Assembly (NCBI RefSeq): GCF_024029355.1 | Contig: NZ_CP097117.1 | Location: forward strand, 1,302,001-1,366,000 | Source: Fructilactobacillus cliffordii | GTDB taxonomy: Bacteria > Bacillota > Bacilli > Lactobacillales > Lactobacillaceae | Length of the DNA: 64,000 nucleotides | Direction of reading: 5' to 3' | Part shown: piece after piece, positions 16,846-24,464 of the stretch | Layout: each line of letters starts with the position of its first letter | Position numbering within the stretch: the stretch's first letter is position 1 | Notes under the pieces: model-generated | Database searches by the model: none | Told to the model about the DNA's origin: nothing | What the model saw: the letters and a program-made list of their open reading frames with translations, nothing else | Translations under genes and position numbers: made by a program

Positions 16846-18017
16846 TATTCATTGCGGTTTAAGTATTCTTGGATGCGTTGCATTGCTGCTTGCAGATTGT
16901 CCATCGAAGTGGCGTAACTAATCCGGACGTAACCTTCTCCACCAGGTCCAAAGGCTTTTCCGGGCACGACGGCCACTTTACCTTTACGTGCTAAGTCGTA
17001 GCTGAATTCAAAGCTATCTTGAATTTGATCTGCCGGGATTTTGGCGAAGATGTAGAAAGCGCCATCGGGATTAGCTAATTTAAAGCCCATGTCCTGGAGC
17101 GCGGGAACGATGAAGTTCCGTCGTCTTTCGTACTCGGCCTTCATGGCAGCCGTGTCTGCTGCTCCGTTTTGGAGGGCCTCGGTCGCGGCCGCTTGGGCGT
17201 TGGTTGTGGTAGAGGTAATTGTAAATTGATCAATTTTTTCAAGTTGATCGGTGATGTCCTTAGGCGCAGCCATGATGCCGATTCTCCAGCCGGTCATCGC
17301 GTGAGACTTCGAGACTCCGTTAAGTAGGATGGTTTGGGCGGGCAAGAGGTTCGCAATCGAAACGTGGGGGCCGCTGTAAGTTAGTTCACTGTAAATTTCG
17401 TCGGAAATGACGAAGATGTTGTGTTGCTTGATAATCTTAGCTAATTTTTCTAAAGCAGCGCGATCATAAGTTTTTCCCGTCGGGTTGGATGGGAAGTTTA
17501 AGACGATGGCTTTAGTGTTGGGATGCGCTGCTAGCGTTTCTTCGAGCTGTTCGGGCTTCAGCACAAAGCCGGTCTTGGAGGTGTCCATGAAGACTGGATA
17601 GGCGCCGCGTAACTGGGTGACCGGAATGTAAAGGGGAAAAATGGGAGTGGGAATTAAAACATCATCACCAGGATTTAGAATCGAGGTGAGAGCCGCGTAA
17701 ATTCCACCGGTTGCCCCAGCAGTCATGATAATTTCGGTTTCCGGATCGTAATTCAAGCCGTAACGTTGGTGCAAAAAGTCGGATGCGGCCTGCCGAAGCG
17801 CTGCTGTTCCCCGGGTGGGAGCGTAGTGGCTTTCGTCATTGTTAATGCTGGCAATGGCCGCTTGTTTAACGTGTTCGGGGGTCGGAAAATCGGGTTCCCC
17901 GAGGGTCAAAGGAATCAGATTGGAAATTTGGCTCACGTCGTCATTGAATTTTAGAATGGCGGAGGGTGACAGTTCAAGCATTTCATGGTTCATGTGGTTC
18001 ACTAATGGATTAGGCAT
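16845..18017 (-). CDS. Class I aminotransferase, likely aromatic/aspartate type
   Basis: A 390-aa fold-type I PLP aminotransferase. Visible: LGEPDFPTPEHV, the cofactor Asp in VISDEIYSELTY, and Schiff-base Lys237 in GVSKSHAMTGWRIG; a conserved Arg is present near the end (GYVRISYA). Class I enzymes of this length in lactic acid bacteria include AraT and PatA. Because the gene shares a transcript with an EIIC-like transporter behind a Phe/Tyr/Trp-codon leader, an aromatic aminotransferase (aromatic amino acids to and from their 2-oxo acids) is the best inference. Confidence 0.85.
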   Translation of the reverse strand: MPNPLVNHMNHEMLELSPSAILKFNDDVSQISNLIPLTLGEPDFPTPEHVKQAAIASINNDESHYAPTRGTAALRQAASDFLHQRYGLNYDPETEIIMTAGATGGIYAALTSILNPGDDVLIPTPIFPLYIPVTQLRGAYPVFMDTSKTGFVLKPEQLEETLAAHPNTKAIVLNFPSNPTGKTYDRAALEKLAKIIKQHNIFVISDEIYSELTYSGPHVSIANLLPAQTILLNGVSKSHAMTGWRIGIMAAPKDITDQLEKIDQFTITSTTTNAQAAATEALQNGAADTAAMKAEYERRRNFIVPALQDMGFKLANPDGAFYIFAKIPADQIQDSFEFSYDLARKGKVAVVPGKAFGPGGEGYVRISYATSMDNLQAAMQRIQEYLNRNE

Positions 18018-18037
18018 GGTAAAATCTCCTTTTAAAA

Positions 18038-19081
18038 TTATTGGTAATCAATGTGAAAATCTTCGGCCGTTTGCAGGTGGAGCTTGTCAGTAAAGAGGTA
18101 GCGACTGAGAAAGGCGAGCGCAACCGGTAAGACGATGAATAATAATAGACTCACGATGATGGCACTTCCCGTGGTATGCGGATGGGCGTCTAAATTGGCC
18201 AGTGGTCCAACTAAGCCGGAGAGCCCGAATCCGGCACTAACTGGAGTTCCCTTGACGTTGAACAGCGCTCCGATGCTTCCCACGATGGCGGCGTTAATCA
18301 TGGAAGGAATAAACAACTTCGGTTTCTTTAACACGTTGGCCATCTGAATTTTGGGGGTTCCGACGAAGTGAGAAATGGTGGTCCCCAGGGAATTTACCGA
18401 TGATCCCGCGATGGCAACGGTGAAGGCGGCGGCCGTAATTCCCAGATTGGCAGAACCAGCGGCAATGCCAGAAATTCCAATTGCCGTGGCAATTCCCACC
18501 GAGCTAATCGGGGAAAGGACGAGAATCGCAAAACAGATGCCCATGAGGGCGCCCATGATTAACGGTTGTAAACCCGTGAACTGCATGATCAGCTTTCCGA
18601 TGGCCGTGGTAAAGGCGATCACTGGTCCAAGAGTCACAAGTCCAATCCCACCGCCAATCAGTAACGTTAGCGTTGGTAACAACAGAATCGTGTAACCTTT
18701 AAGGCGTTTGCCCACGAAAATGATGAGGGCATAGGCTACCGCGATGGTAATTCCGATGTTTAAAACGTTCCCGCTCCCGGTTACGGCGATTTGACCTTGG
18801 TTAAAGTGGGCGTTTCCAGCTCCAACTGCGGCCGCAAGGGCTAAACAAGTAGTCTGAATCGGCGTGAACTTGGCCAGCATCCCGACGCAAACGGCACTGG
18901 TGGCCGGCAGTAACATGGCTGCAATTCCAGTCATGGCGAGGATGATGCTTAAAAAGGGGGCATGAGGGACTAATGGCTTTACGATGGCATTTAGGATTGC
19001 ACCCGGCACGAGAGCCACAATTAATCCAATCGAGATTCCATTTAAAATATTATTGGTAGCGGTTTTGAGCGACGTTGGCAT
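18038..19081 (-). CDS. EIIC-like integral membrane transporter (PTS_EIIC_2 type)
   Basis: A 347-aa protein with about ten membrane segments and Gly/Ala-rich loops (GTTISHFVGTPKIQMANV; TPVSAGFGLSGLVGPLAN), a pattern I associate with the EIIC-like family often labelled 'PTS sugar transporter subunit IIC'. There are no EIIA or EIIB domains or genes nearby. It is the first gene behind the aromatic-codon attenuator and lies 20 bases upstream of the aminotransferase. The regulation suggests an aromatic amino acid or its oxo/hydroxy acid as substrate instead of a sugar; this is inference. Confidence 0.65.
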   Translation of the reverse strand: MPTSLKTATNNILNGISIGLIVALVPGAILNAIVKPLVPHAPFLSIILAMTGIAAMLLPATSAVCVGMLAKFTPIQTTCLALAAAVGAGNAHFNQGQIAVTGSGNVLNIGITIAVAYALIIFVGKRLKGYTILLLPTLTLLIGGGIGLVTLGPVIAFTTAIGKLIMQFTGLQPLIMGALMGICFAILVLSPISSVGIATAIGISGIAAGSANLGITAAAFTVAIAGSSVNSLGTTISHFVGTPKIQMANVLKKPKLFIPSMINAAIVGSIGALFNVKGTPVSAGFGLSGLVGPLANLDAHPHTTGSAIIVSLLLFIVLPVALAFLSRYLFTDKLHLQTAEDFHIDYQ

Positions 19082-19118
19082 AAGCAGTCCTTTCTAAATT
19101 AAACAATGCTAAACAAAA

Positions 19119-19150
19119 AGCCTAGTTAGAATCTAGATTCTAACTAGGCT
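19119..19150 (-). terminator. Attenuator terminator ahead of the EIIC-like gene
   Basis: A perfect 32-bp palindrome (16-bp arms, AGCCTAGTTAGAATCT and complement), followed on the minus strand by CTTTTTG. It lies about 40 bases before the transporter start codon. Its arms also pair with the upstream leader segments. Confidence 0.9.
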
Positions 19151-19185
19151 AGTTTTTCCAGAAAATTCAAATCCTAACGGACCAA

Positions 19186-19244
19186 CCTAGTTAAAATCGT
19201 TTCAGATCTAACTAGGCAACCAAAAATTACCTTACTTAGATCTG
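19186..19244 (-). promoter_or_regulatory. Aromatic attenuator: segments 1, 2 and 3
   Basis: In transcript order: segment 1 (19230-19244, overlapping the leader stop codon), segment 2 (19203-19216, CCTAGTTAGATCTG) and segment 3 (19186-19193, TAACTAGG). Segment 1 pairs with 2 over CAGATCTAA/TTAGATCTG (9 bp). Segment 2 pairs with 3 over CCTAGTTA/TAACTAGG (8 bp). Segment 3 also pairs with the 5' arm of the terminator. The pairings 1:2 plus 3:4 and 2:3 plus terminator exclude each other, as in trp/phe attenuators. Confidence 0.8.
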
Positions 19245-19303
19245 CGTGGGTTCCAAGTAAAGTAAAAATAAAAGCTGGTTGATCGAAGTGACTGACTGGT
19301 CAT
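19232..19303 (-). CDS. Leader peptide with FYFYFTW run
   Basis: A 23-aa open frame on the minus strand with a GAAAGGA ribosome site (complement of 19311-19318). Residues 11-17 are Phe-Tyr-Phe-Tyr-Phe-Thr-Trp, so six of seven are aromatic. Three alternative RNA hairpins and a terminator follow. Ribosome stalling on the aromatic codons leaves segment 1 free, which should prevent termination; reaching the stop codon covers segment 1 and should cause termination. Confidence 0.8.
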   Translation of the reverse strand: MTSQSLRSTSFYFYFTWNPRRSK

Positions 19304-19319
19304 GATGAATTTCCTTTCT

Positions 19320-19364
19320 AAGTTAAGTTGGATTAATTAAACAATGATTTGAACTGGTTGTCAA
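19320..19364. repeat. Imperfect 45-bp direct repeat, copy A (left edge of AT-rich island)
   Basis: It matches 21121-21165 over 45 bases. The core ATTAATTAAACAATGATTT and the block TGGTTGTCAA are identical; the differences are scattered. It contains the promoter of the aromatic leader. Confidence 0.8.
19336..19364 (-). promoter_or_regulatory. Promoter of the aromatic attenuator operon
   Basis: On the minus strand TTGACA (19359-19364), a 17-base spacer and TTTAAT (19336-19341). The same element occurs again at 21132-21165. Confidence 0.8.
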
Positions 19365-19454
19365 GGAAAAATTATACTTATTTGTCGTCATTAGTATTTA
19401 CAATACTTAATATAAAGTTTATATTTAAATAAGAAATAGGATGTTATTATAATC

Positions 19455-20153
19455 ATGAAAATCTTATGTTTTCTAAAAAATTGGGCGCCTTTACTTACTG
19501 CTATATCAATTATTTTTGGACTAGTTATATTTTTATATACTAATTTTCAAGGCCCTAAGTTAATTGCCAATACTAATTATAAATCTAGTTATTTTGTAGA
19601 TGGAAATAATAAAAAATATTACACTTATAACGTTAGGAATATTAGCCATAAAACATTTATGGTTGCACATAATGAAGAAACAAAGAAACATTTTTTTGTG
19701 AATATTCCAAACAGTGGAGAGAAAGTTGACTATCCGTCAACTTTTAATAGTGAAAATAATGTGATTGAGAAAATATCATATCCTGATTCATTTAAGTATT
19801 CTAACAAAATTAATAGAGATAAATTCTATATTGAGCCAAAGTTACTAACTGTATGGAGAGTACCAAATAAAAATATACTTTCGTTTGATAAATATACTTA
19901 TATTGCTAGTTACGGAGATAAATGGACAGAAATAAATAGTCAGTCTTGGGAAATCATTTGTAGAATTTATAGTAATAATGATGATAATAGTGTAAATATC
20001 CCTTATAGTAACGAATATTACAATAATCCTTATAATGAGGCTTTGAAAATTGCGACTAATAAAAATATAGATAAATTAGAAGATCAACATAAAATTAAAA
20101 ATGATTATAAGGGAAATGATATTAATCTTGTTTTTGATATTATTAAACCTTAA
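19455..20153 (+). CDS. Membrane-anchored protein of unknown function in AT-rich island
   Basis: A 232-aa protein with one N-terminal membrane segment (about residues 12-32) and a large outside domain rich in Asn, Lys, Tyr and Ile. The sequence is far richer in A/T than the rest of the window, with codons such as AAT, AAA and ATA dominating, which suggests foreign origin. No family recognised. The gene lies 43 bases upstream of another unknown membrane gene, so the two probably form one unit. Confidence 0.65.
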   Translation: MKILCFLKNWAPLLTAISIIFGLVIFLYTNFQGPKLIANTNYKSSYFVDGNNKKYYTYNVRNISHKTFMVAHNEETKKHFFVNIPNSGEKVDYPSTFNSENNVIEKISYPDSFKYSNKINRDKFYIEPKLLTVWRVPNKNILSFDKYTYIASYGDKWTEINSQSWEIICRIYSNNDDNSVNIPYSNEYYNNPYNEALKIATNKNIDKLEDQHKIKNDYKGNDINLVFDIIKP

Positions 20154-20196
20154 AGTTAGACTATAGTTATCAATTAATTTGGAGGGGCAGATAATT

Positions 20197-20748
20197 ATGA
20201 AAGATTTTATTACTAATATTATATATTTAATTTTTCCAATAGCTGTTCAGGAAATTTTTTCCCTTATTATTAATAGGGGACGAAGGTCAGATTTATTTAA
20301 ATCTAACTCTATTTTTAATTTAAAAAAGAGTAATACAACTTTAGCTCCTTGGGCTGGTAAGCATAGGAAGACCGCAAAATGGATTACCAATATAATGGTT
20401 GGATTTTTAATTATTTCAATATTGATTGTTGATTTTTATGCCATCTATTCATATAAAGGAAATAGTATATTGTTTGTTGTAACAATTTTGTTAATTAGTG
20501 TTCTATCAATAATATATATTTACACAGATACCAAAAAACTCAAAATGATTATTGAAGATAAAATTAAATTTCCCGTGTTTAAAGATAGTTTAGGTAAGTC
20601 ATATGTAATATTTTCTAAGTACAATGACTTATATATTGGTCAAGAAGAACGAAAATATTATAATTATAGTGATGATGGGTTTATACTTATTAAATTATCC
20701 GGTATATATGATTTTGAATTAAAAACAGCAACAATTGTTTTACAGTGA
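20197..20748 (+). CDS. Two-to-three-TM protein of unknown function in AT-rich island
   Basis: A 183-aa protein starting at ATG 20197 behind a strong GGAGGGG site (a TTG at 20179 is only part of that site). There is a hydrophobic N-terminus (residues 4-22), a basic linker with RRSDLFKSNS, two membrane segments (about 66-84 and 91-110), and a C-terminal soluble part. Composition is AT-rich like its neighbour. No family recognised; a self-contained accessory module such as a defence or immunity pair is possible but unproven. Confidence 0.65.
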   Translation: MKDFITNIIYLIFPIAVQEIFSLIINRGRRSDLFKSNSIFNLKKSNTTLAPWAGKHRKTAKWITNIMVGFLIISILIVDFYAIYSYKGNSILFVVTILLISVLSIIYIYTDTKKLKMIIEDKIKFPVFKDSLGKSYVIFSKYNDLYIGQEERKYYNYSDDGFILIKLSGIYDFELKTATIVLQ

Positions 20749-20816
20749 CATATGAAAATTGACTCTTTGTCAAATGGTATTGATGAGTAAATGATTTAAT
20801 AAATATGTCTGCATTA

Positions 20817-20851
20817 GGAGGTGGAATTCTTAACGAATTCTGCCTCTTTTT
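20817..20851 (+). terminator. Terminator of the AT-rich gene pair
   Basis: GAGGTGGAATTC-TTAAC-GAATTCTGCCTC with a TTTTT tail. Confidence 0.8.
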
Positions 20852-21120
20852 GTTTATATCTTTGATATAAATTATAATATTTAAAATTTTTAATAAATTA
20901 AAAATCATTAATTAACTAATTGTATTGATGAAGCACAGTCATTAGATATTAAAACTGAATATCTTAAAGTAATATCTCATATTGGTTTGTATGGTGTTTT
21001 CATTGTAAGCTATTACTTTTTTATTTAACGTTCTAAACAATTATAGAATTTGCTCTTTAATAATTTAATGAATGTATATTAATCTTTTATAGATTATTAT
21101 TGTATAAAGTTTACTTTATA
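20852..21120. other. AT-rich stretch without a convincing gene
   Basis: About 270 bases of very AT-rich DNA. One short open stretch (about 20923-21028, ending in a hydrophobic run with ...GLYGVFIVSYYFF) has no good start or ribosome site and may be a gene remnant. I see nothing else. Confidence 0.5.
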
Positions 21121-21165
21121 AAATTAAATTGTATTAATTAAACAATGATTTTATTTGGTTGTCAA
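21121..21165. repeat. Imperfect 45-bp direct repeat, copy B (right edge of AT-rich island)
   Basis: Same orientation as copy A at 19320-19364. It keeps the -35 (TTGACA on the minus strand, 21160-21165) and the -10 region, so it could fire leftwards into the island. It lies directly behind the stop codon of the hydroxyacid dehydrogenase. Confidence 0.8.
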
Positions 21166-21173
21166 ATGAAATT

Positions 21174-22175
21174 TTAAATTACTTCGTTCGGACAAGTTCC
21201 GGTGGCGATGGTCGTGGCAAAATTTTGATAACTAATGCTAATCATGTCTTTTAAAGCGGGTTCCGTAAAGGAGCCGACGTGGGGAGTAATGATGGCATTG
21301 GGAAAATGCTGGCTTAACTGCAACACCTCCTTGTTCGGAAGTTGATCCCAATTCTCGAATTGTTGACCAAAAATGTGGGCTTCATCAACCACCACATCGG
21401 CGCCATACCCACCGATCATTTGATTGGCTAATGCCCAGTTAACAGCTGGTAAATTAACAACCGGGGAACGGGCCGTATTAATTAGGATGGCATCGGGCTT
21501 CATAACCTGTAATTCAGCTTGATCAATGAGATTTTCCGTTTTACCCGGAATTAAGGGCACGTGGAGCGAAATAATATCCGCCTTTGCGAGTAATTCGGAA
21601 AGCTCAACGAGCGGAATCCCGTTTTTTTGGTGGGGATTAGTTGAATTAGGATCGTAACCAATTACCGTGGCTCCCATCCCAGCATATAATTCGCCTTCCG
21701 CGGATCCAATCCGACCACAGCCAATGATTCCTACCGTGGAACTATGAATTTCTTTACTAAAATAGTGATCCAAAACTTTAAAGTTCCCGTTGTGGGTATT
21801 AGTAATTTCTGGAGCAACTTTCCGAAATAAAGTCATTCCCAGCGTTAAAGCTAGCTCTGCCACGGCGTAAGGGGAATAGGCTGCGACTCGGGCTACCTTT
21901 AAACCCAGTTCTTTGGCGGTAGCCAAATCTAGGTGATCAACTCCGACGGTTCGGGTGAAGACGTATTCAATTCCCCAAGCTTTAAATTTTTCAAGGTTAG
22001 TCCGATCGCCTAAACAATTTCCCCGCAGTAAAACACCAGTTGATCCCTGTGCCGCTGTGACGTTTTCGTGGTCTAGTAGTTCTGGAACAAGGTTCAATTC
22101 GTAATCATGGGTATTTAGTTCTTTAAAATAGTCAACTTCAATGGGACGAACTCCGTATGTAGTAATTTTTACCAT
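21174..22175 (-). CDS. D-2-hydroxyacid dehydrogenase (D-lactate/D-hydroxyisocaproate type)
   Basis: A 333-aa NAD-dependent enzyme of the D-LDH/D-hydroxyisocaproate dehydrogenase group. The cofactor motif is GIIGCGRIG; catalytic Arg, Glu and His lie in NTARSPVVN, VVVDEAHIFG and ITPHVGSFTEP. Enzymes of this group reduce branched or aromatic 2-oxo acids such as phenylpyruvate. It follows an AEC transporter gene by 14 bases. Before insertion of the AT-rich island it would have been next to the aromatic-regulated transporter and aminotransferase genes, which fits a 2-oxo-acid role. Confidence 0.85.
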   Translation of the reverse strand: MVKITTYGVRPIEVDYFKELNTHDYELNLVPELLDHENVTAAQGSTGVLLRGNCLGDRTNLEKFKAWGIEYVFTRTVGVDHLDLATAKELGLKVARVAAYSPYAVAELALTLGMTLFRKVAPEITNTHNGNFKVLDHYFSKEIHSSTVGIIGCGRIGSAEGELYAGMGATVIGYDPNSTNPHQKNGIPLVELSELLAKADIISLHVPLIPGKTENLIDQAELQVMKPDAILINTARSPVVNLPAVNWALANQMIGGYGADVVVDEAHIFGQQFENWDQLPNKEVLQLSQHFPNAIITPHVGSFTEPALKDMISISYQNFATTIATGTCPNEVI

Positions 22176-22189
22176 GGTAGTTTTCCTTT

Positions 22190-23269
22190 CTATTTCAGTA
22201 GTCCCGTGCTATTGATTACTTGTAGAAGGGCAATCCAAATCGGCATCATGATTACGGCTAAGACTGTGGAAATCAGAGAGGCATTGGAAGCCAAGACGGC
22301 GTTACGATTAAAGCTAATGGCGTACGCAGAGGCAACGGTTGCAGTTGGGGTGGCCATCATAATGACCATCGTAGCAATGGCGACAAAGCTCATGGGCAGG
22401 ATTCCCAGTGCAGAGAGACCACCGGTTAGAACTAATGTTACTAATGGAACTAGAATTACTTTGTTAAAACCGTAGTACCAAGAAATTTTGCTGCCGGCTG
22501 CTTGTTTGAAAGAAAGAGAACCGAGGGTCACCCCAATTGAAAGCCATGCTAATGGTGAAGCTAATTGGGCCAGGTAGTTAAGTGGAGTCCAGAGCCACAG
22601 TGCAGTTTGATCGATTCGGAAGAACGCTACCGAATGAGTGCCTGCGCTTTGATCAATAACGCCTTTTACGAAAGTAGGAACCGTTACGTGAGGAACGTAG
22701 TCTTGGATTAACCATAAAATTAAACCTAGGAAAGTGGCAATGACAACGGGATTAAGGATCATCTTTTTGACGTTCTTTAGTTCCATTTTGAGACCAGACA
22801 TTTTGATGTAGGCGTATGAATACAAGAAAACTCGATAGCCGATGTTAAAGATGGAACTATACATAATTCCCTTGGGACCCAGCACTGCGCCCACAATGGG
22901 AATTCCAAAGAAGGTCGTGGAACCAAAGGTGGTTAGGATTCCCATTACGTCTCGTTCTGATTTAGGTAACTTAATGTAAAGAAAGGGGGCAACAATGAGG
23001 AAAATAATGATGATTAAAAAGCCCCAAATTAAGACACTCATTCCTTCTGATAACGTTTTTCCGTCAATGGGTGCCATGAAGGAATTAAGGGCTAGAGCAG
23101 GGATGGCAACGGTAAGGGTTACCTTGGCTAAGGTTTTTCCAAATTGTTCGGAAAAGACGTTCTTTTTTCGTAAAAAGAACCCCAGTAAAATAATAAAAAT
23201 CGTTGAAGTAATGGCACTAACAATGCTGGGGTTAGTTAGAGTCTTCACGAATGCAGCGGTAATAGTCAT
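22190..23269 (-). CDS. AEC-family transporter
   Basis: A 359-aa auxin-efflux-carrier family protein with about ten membrane segments; TFGSTTFFGIPIVGAVLG and MATPTATVASAYAI are typical family blocks with discontinuous helices. Bacterial members export or exchange carboxylates such as malate, lactate or amino-acid derivatives. It forms an operon with the D-2-hydroxyacid dehydrogenase gene downstream, so it may move the enzyme's oxo or hydroxy acid. Confidence 0.85.
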   Translation of the reverse strand: MTITAAFVKTLTNPSIVSAITSTIFIILLGFFLRKKNVFSEQFGKTLAKVTLTVAIPALALNSFMAPIDGKTLSEGMSVLIWGFLIIIIFLIVAPFLYIKLPKSERDVMGILTTFGSTTFFGIPIVGAVLGPKGIMYSSIFNIGYRVFLYSYAYIKMSGLKMELKNVKKMILNPVVIATFLGLILWLIQDYVPHVTVPTFVKGVIDQSAGTHSVAFFRIDQTALWLWTPLNYLAQLASPLAWLSIGVTLGSLSFKQAAGSKISWYYGFNKVILVPLVTLVLTGGLSALGILPMSFVAIATMVIMMATPTATVASAYAISFNRNAVLASNASLISTVLAVIMMPIWIALLQVINSTGLLK

Positions 23270-23404
23270 ACAATCCTCCAGACTAGATTAAAGATATTCT
23301 AAGCTTATGCGTTAATATTAAACGATTTTTATTTTAGCATGAAGGCTTAATGTTTGTGAATGTTTTTTCAAGTTTTGTTTTTTTACATTATCTTAATCAT
23401 TAAC

Positions 23405-23441
23405 TAAAAAACACCTCCAAATCACGGATGGAGGTGTTTTT
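23405..23441 (-). terminator. Terminator after the zinc-ribbon gene
   Basis: AACACCTCCA-AATCACGGA-TGGAGGTGTT, with an A-run to the left that is a T-run on the minus strand. Confidence 0.85.
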
Positions 23442-23447
23442 ATCTAA

Positions 23448-24308
23448 TTATTTAGTTCGACTATTTAATGACACGTTTCCCTTATCCACCTGTAAAACTG
23501 GTTGACCAGTATCATCACGAACGACCTTGATGTTTGAGTAGTCGTCGTTTCCGGTAGAATGATTGCTAATTTCTTGGGAGATGGTTTGGAGAGCTTTAAC
23601 CGTAGTATCCCAAACTTGCGGGGACGAAGAGTCAATACTTTTGACGATGGGAGAGGAGGACGGCAAGTTCACGTTGACGGTTTGTGTATTCGGATTCCAT
23701 TTGACATTCGATCCAGAACTATCAGGAATCTTATCGACGACTTTTTGCACATCCTGCGCCGCATCTTGACCTGACTCGTATTTGTTATTTTGGGTAAAGG
23801 ATTTCACGATTTCAATAATGTTGTTTTGCGGTTTACTTTGGTTGGCTTGATCTTTATTGTTATCCGCTTTACCAGTTTGAGCCTGACTGGTCTGATTTTG
23901 ATTAGATTGCATTTGACTGTTGTGGTAGTTTTGATAGGTAAAGAAGGCAATCACTGCTAATAAAATTACCACCAGTAACACAATTACGTTGCGCCAGAAA
24001 TGAGATTTACGGCGCCGAGGCTTGTTATTTTGCTTGGTTGAAGGTTGCACTTTAGCTGGTTGACTAGTTTGTTGCTGACTAGCATTATTTTGGCTTCTCG
24101 TTTGCGGTTCATCACAGTAAGGACAGTATGCGGCTCCATCAGGAATCAGATTTTTACATCGGGGACATTGATGGGTCTTAACATCACTTCGATTTAAATA
24201 AGTGGATTCTAAGCTGGGTTGCTTGGTATTGCAGTATGGGCAGTATAGCGCGGTTGGCGGGATTTCTTTTCCACAGTTAATACAGAATTTCTTGTTTTCT
24301 GAGTTCAT
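23448..24308 (-). CDS. Double zinc-ribbon membrane protein
   Basis: A 286-aa protein. Two zinc ribbons open it (CINCGKEI...CPYCN at about residues 9-26 and CPRCKNLI...CPYCD at about 48-66), then a basic Gln/Asn-rich linker, a membrane segment (about 107-125), and an outside domain after another Gln/Asn-rich linker. Zinc-ribbon domains at the N-terminus with an extracellular C-terminus are common in lactobacilli; the function is not known. Monocistronic. Confidence 0.8.
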   Translation of the reverse strand: MNSENKKFCINCGKEIPPTALYCPYCNTKQPSLESTYLNRSDVKTHQCPRCKNLIPDGAAYCPYCDEPQTRSQNNASQQQTSQPAKVQPSTKQNNKPRRRKSHFWRNVIVLLVVILLAVIAFFTYQNYHNSQMQSNQNQTSQAQTGKADNNKDQANQSKPQNNIIEIVKSFTQNNKYESGQDAAQDVQKVVDKIPDSSGSNVKWNPNTQTVNVNLPSSSPIVKSIDSSSPQVWDTTVKALQTISQEISNHSTGNDDYSNIKVVRDDTGQPVLQVDKGNVSLNSRTK

Positions 24309-24380
24309 TGGATTCTCCTTAAAATATTTTATTTTTATTCTATCATATTAATAACATTCACAAAATTAACAATAAAAAGC

Positions 24381-24409
24381 TTGAAATATGTAATGAAAAC
24401 GCATACAAT
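24381..24409 (+). promoter_or_regulatory. Gluconate permease promoter with cre site
   Basis: TTGAAA (24381-24386), 17 bases, TACAAT (24404-24409). TGAAAACGCATACA at 24394-24407 matches the CcpA cre consensus TGWNANCGNTNWCA at 13 of 14 positions and overlaps the -10 box, so CcpA/HPr-Ser-P repression is expected. Confidence 0.75.
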
Positions 24410-24464
24410 ATATTTTGTGCTAAAAATGGTACCGATTAAAAAGAAAGAGAAGAGGAACTAAGAT

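Noticed and set aside
19119..19216. Insertion-sequence ends or REP-like repeats (repeated CCTAGTTAGA)
   Set aside because: The copies are explained as alternating arms of the attenuator; there is no transposase or target duplication.
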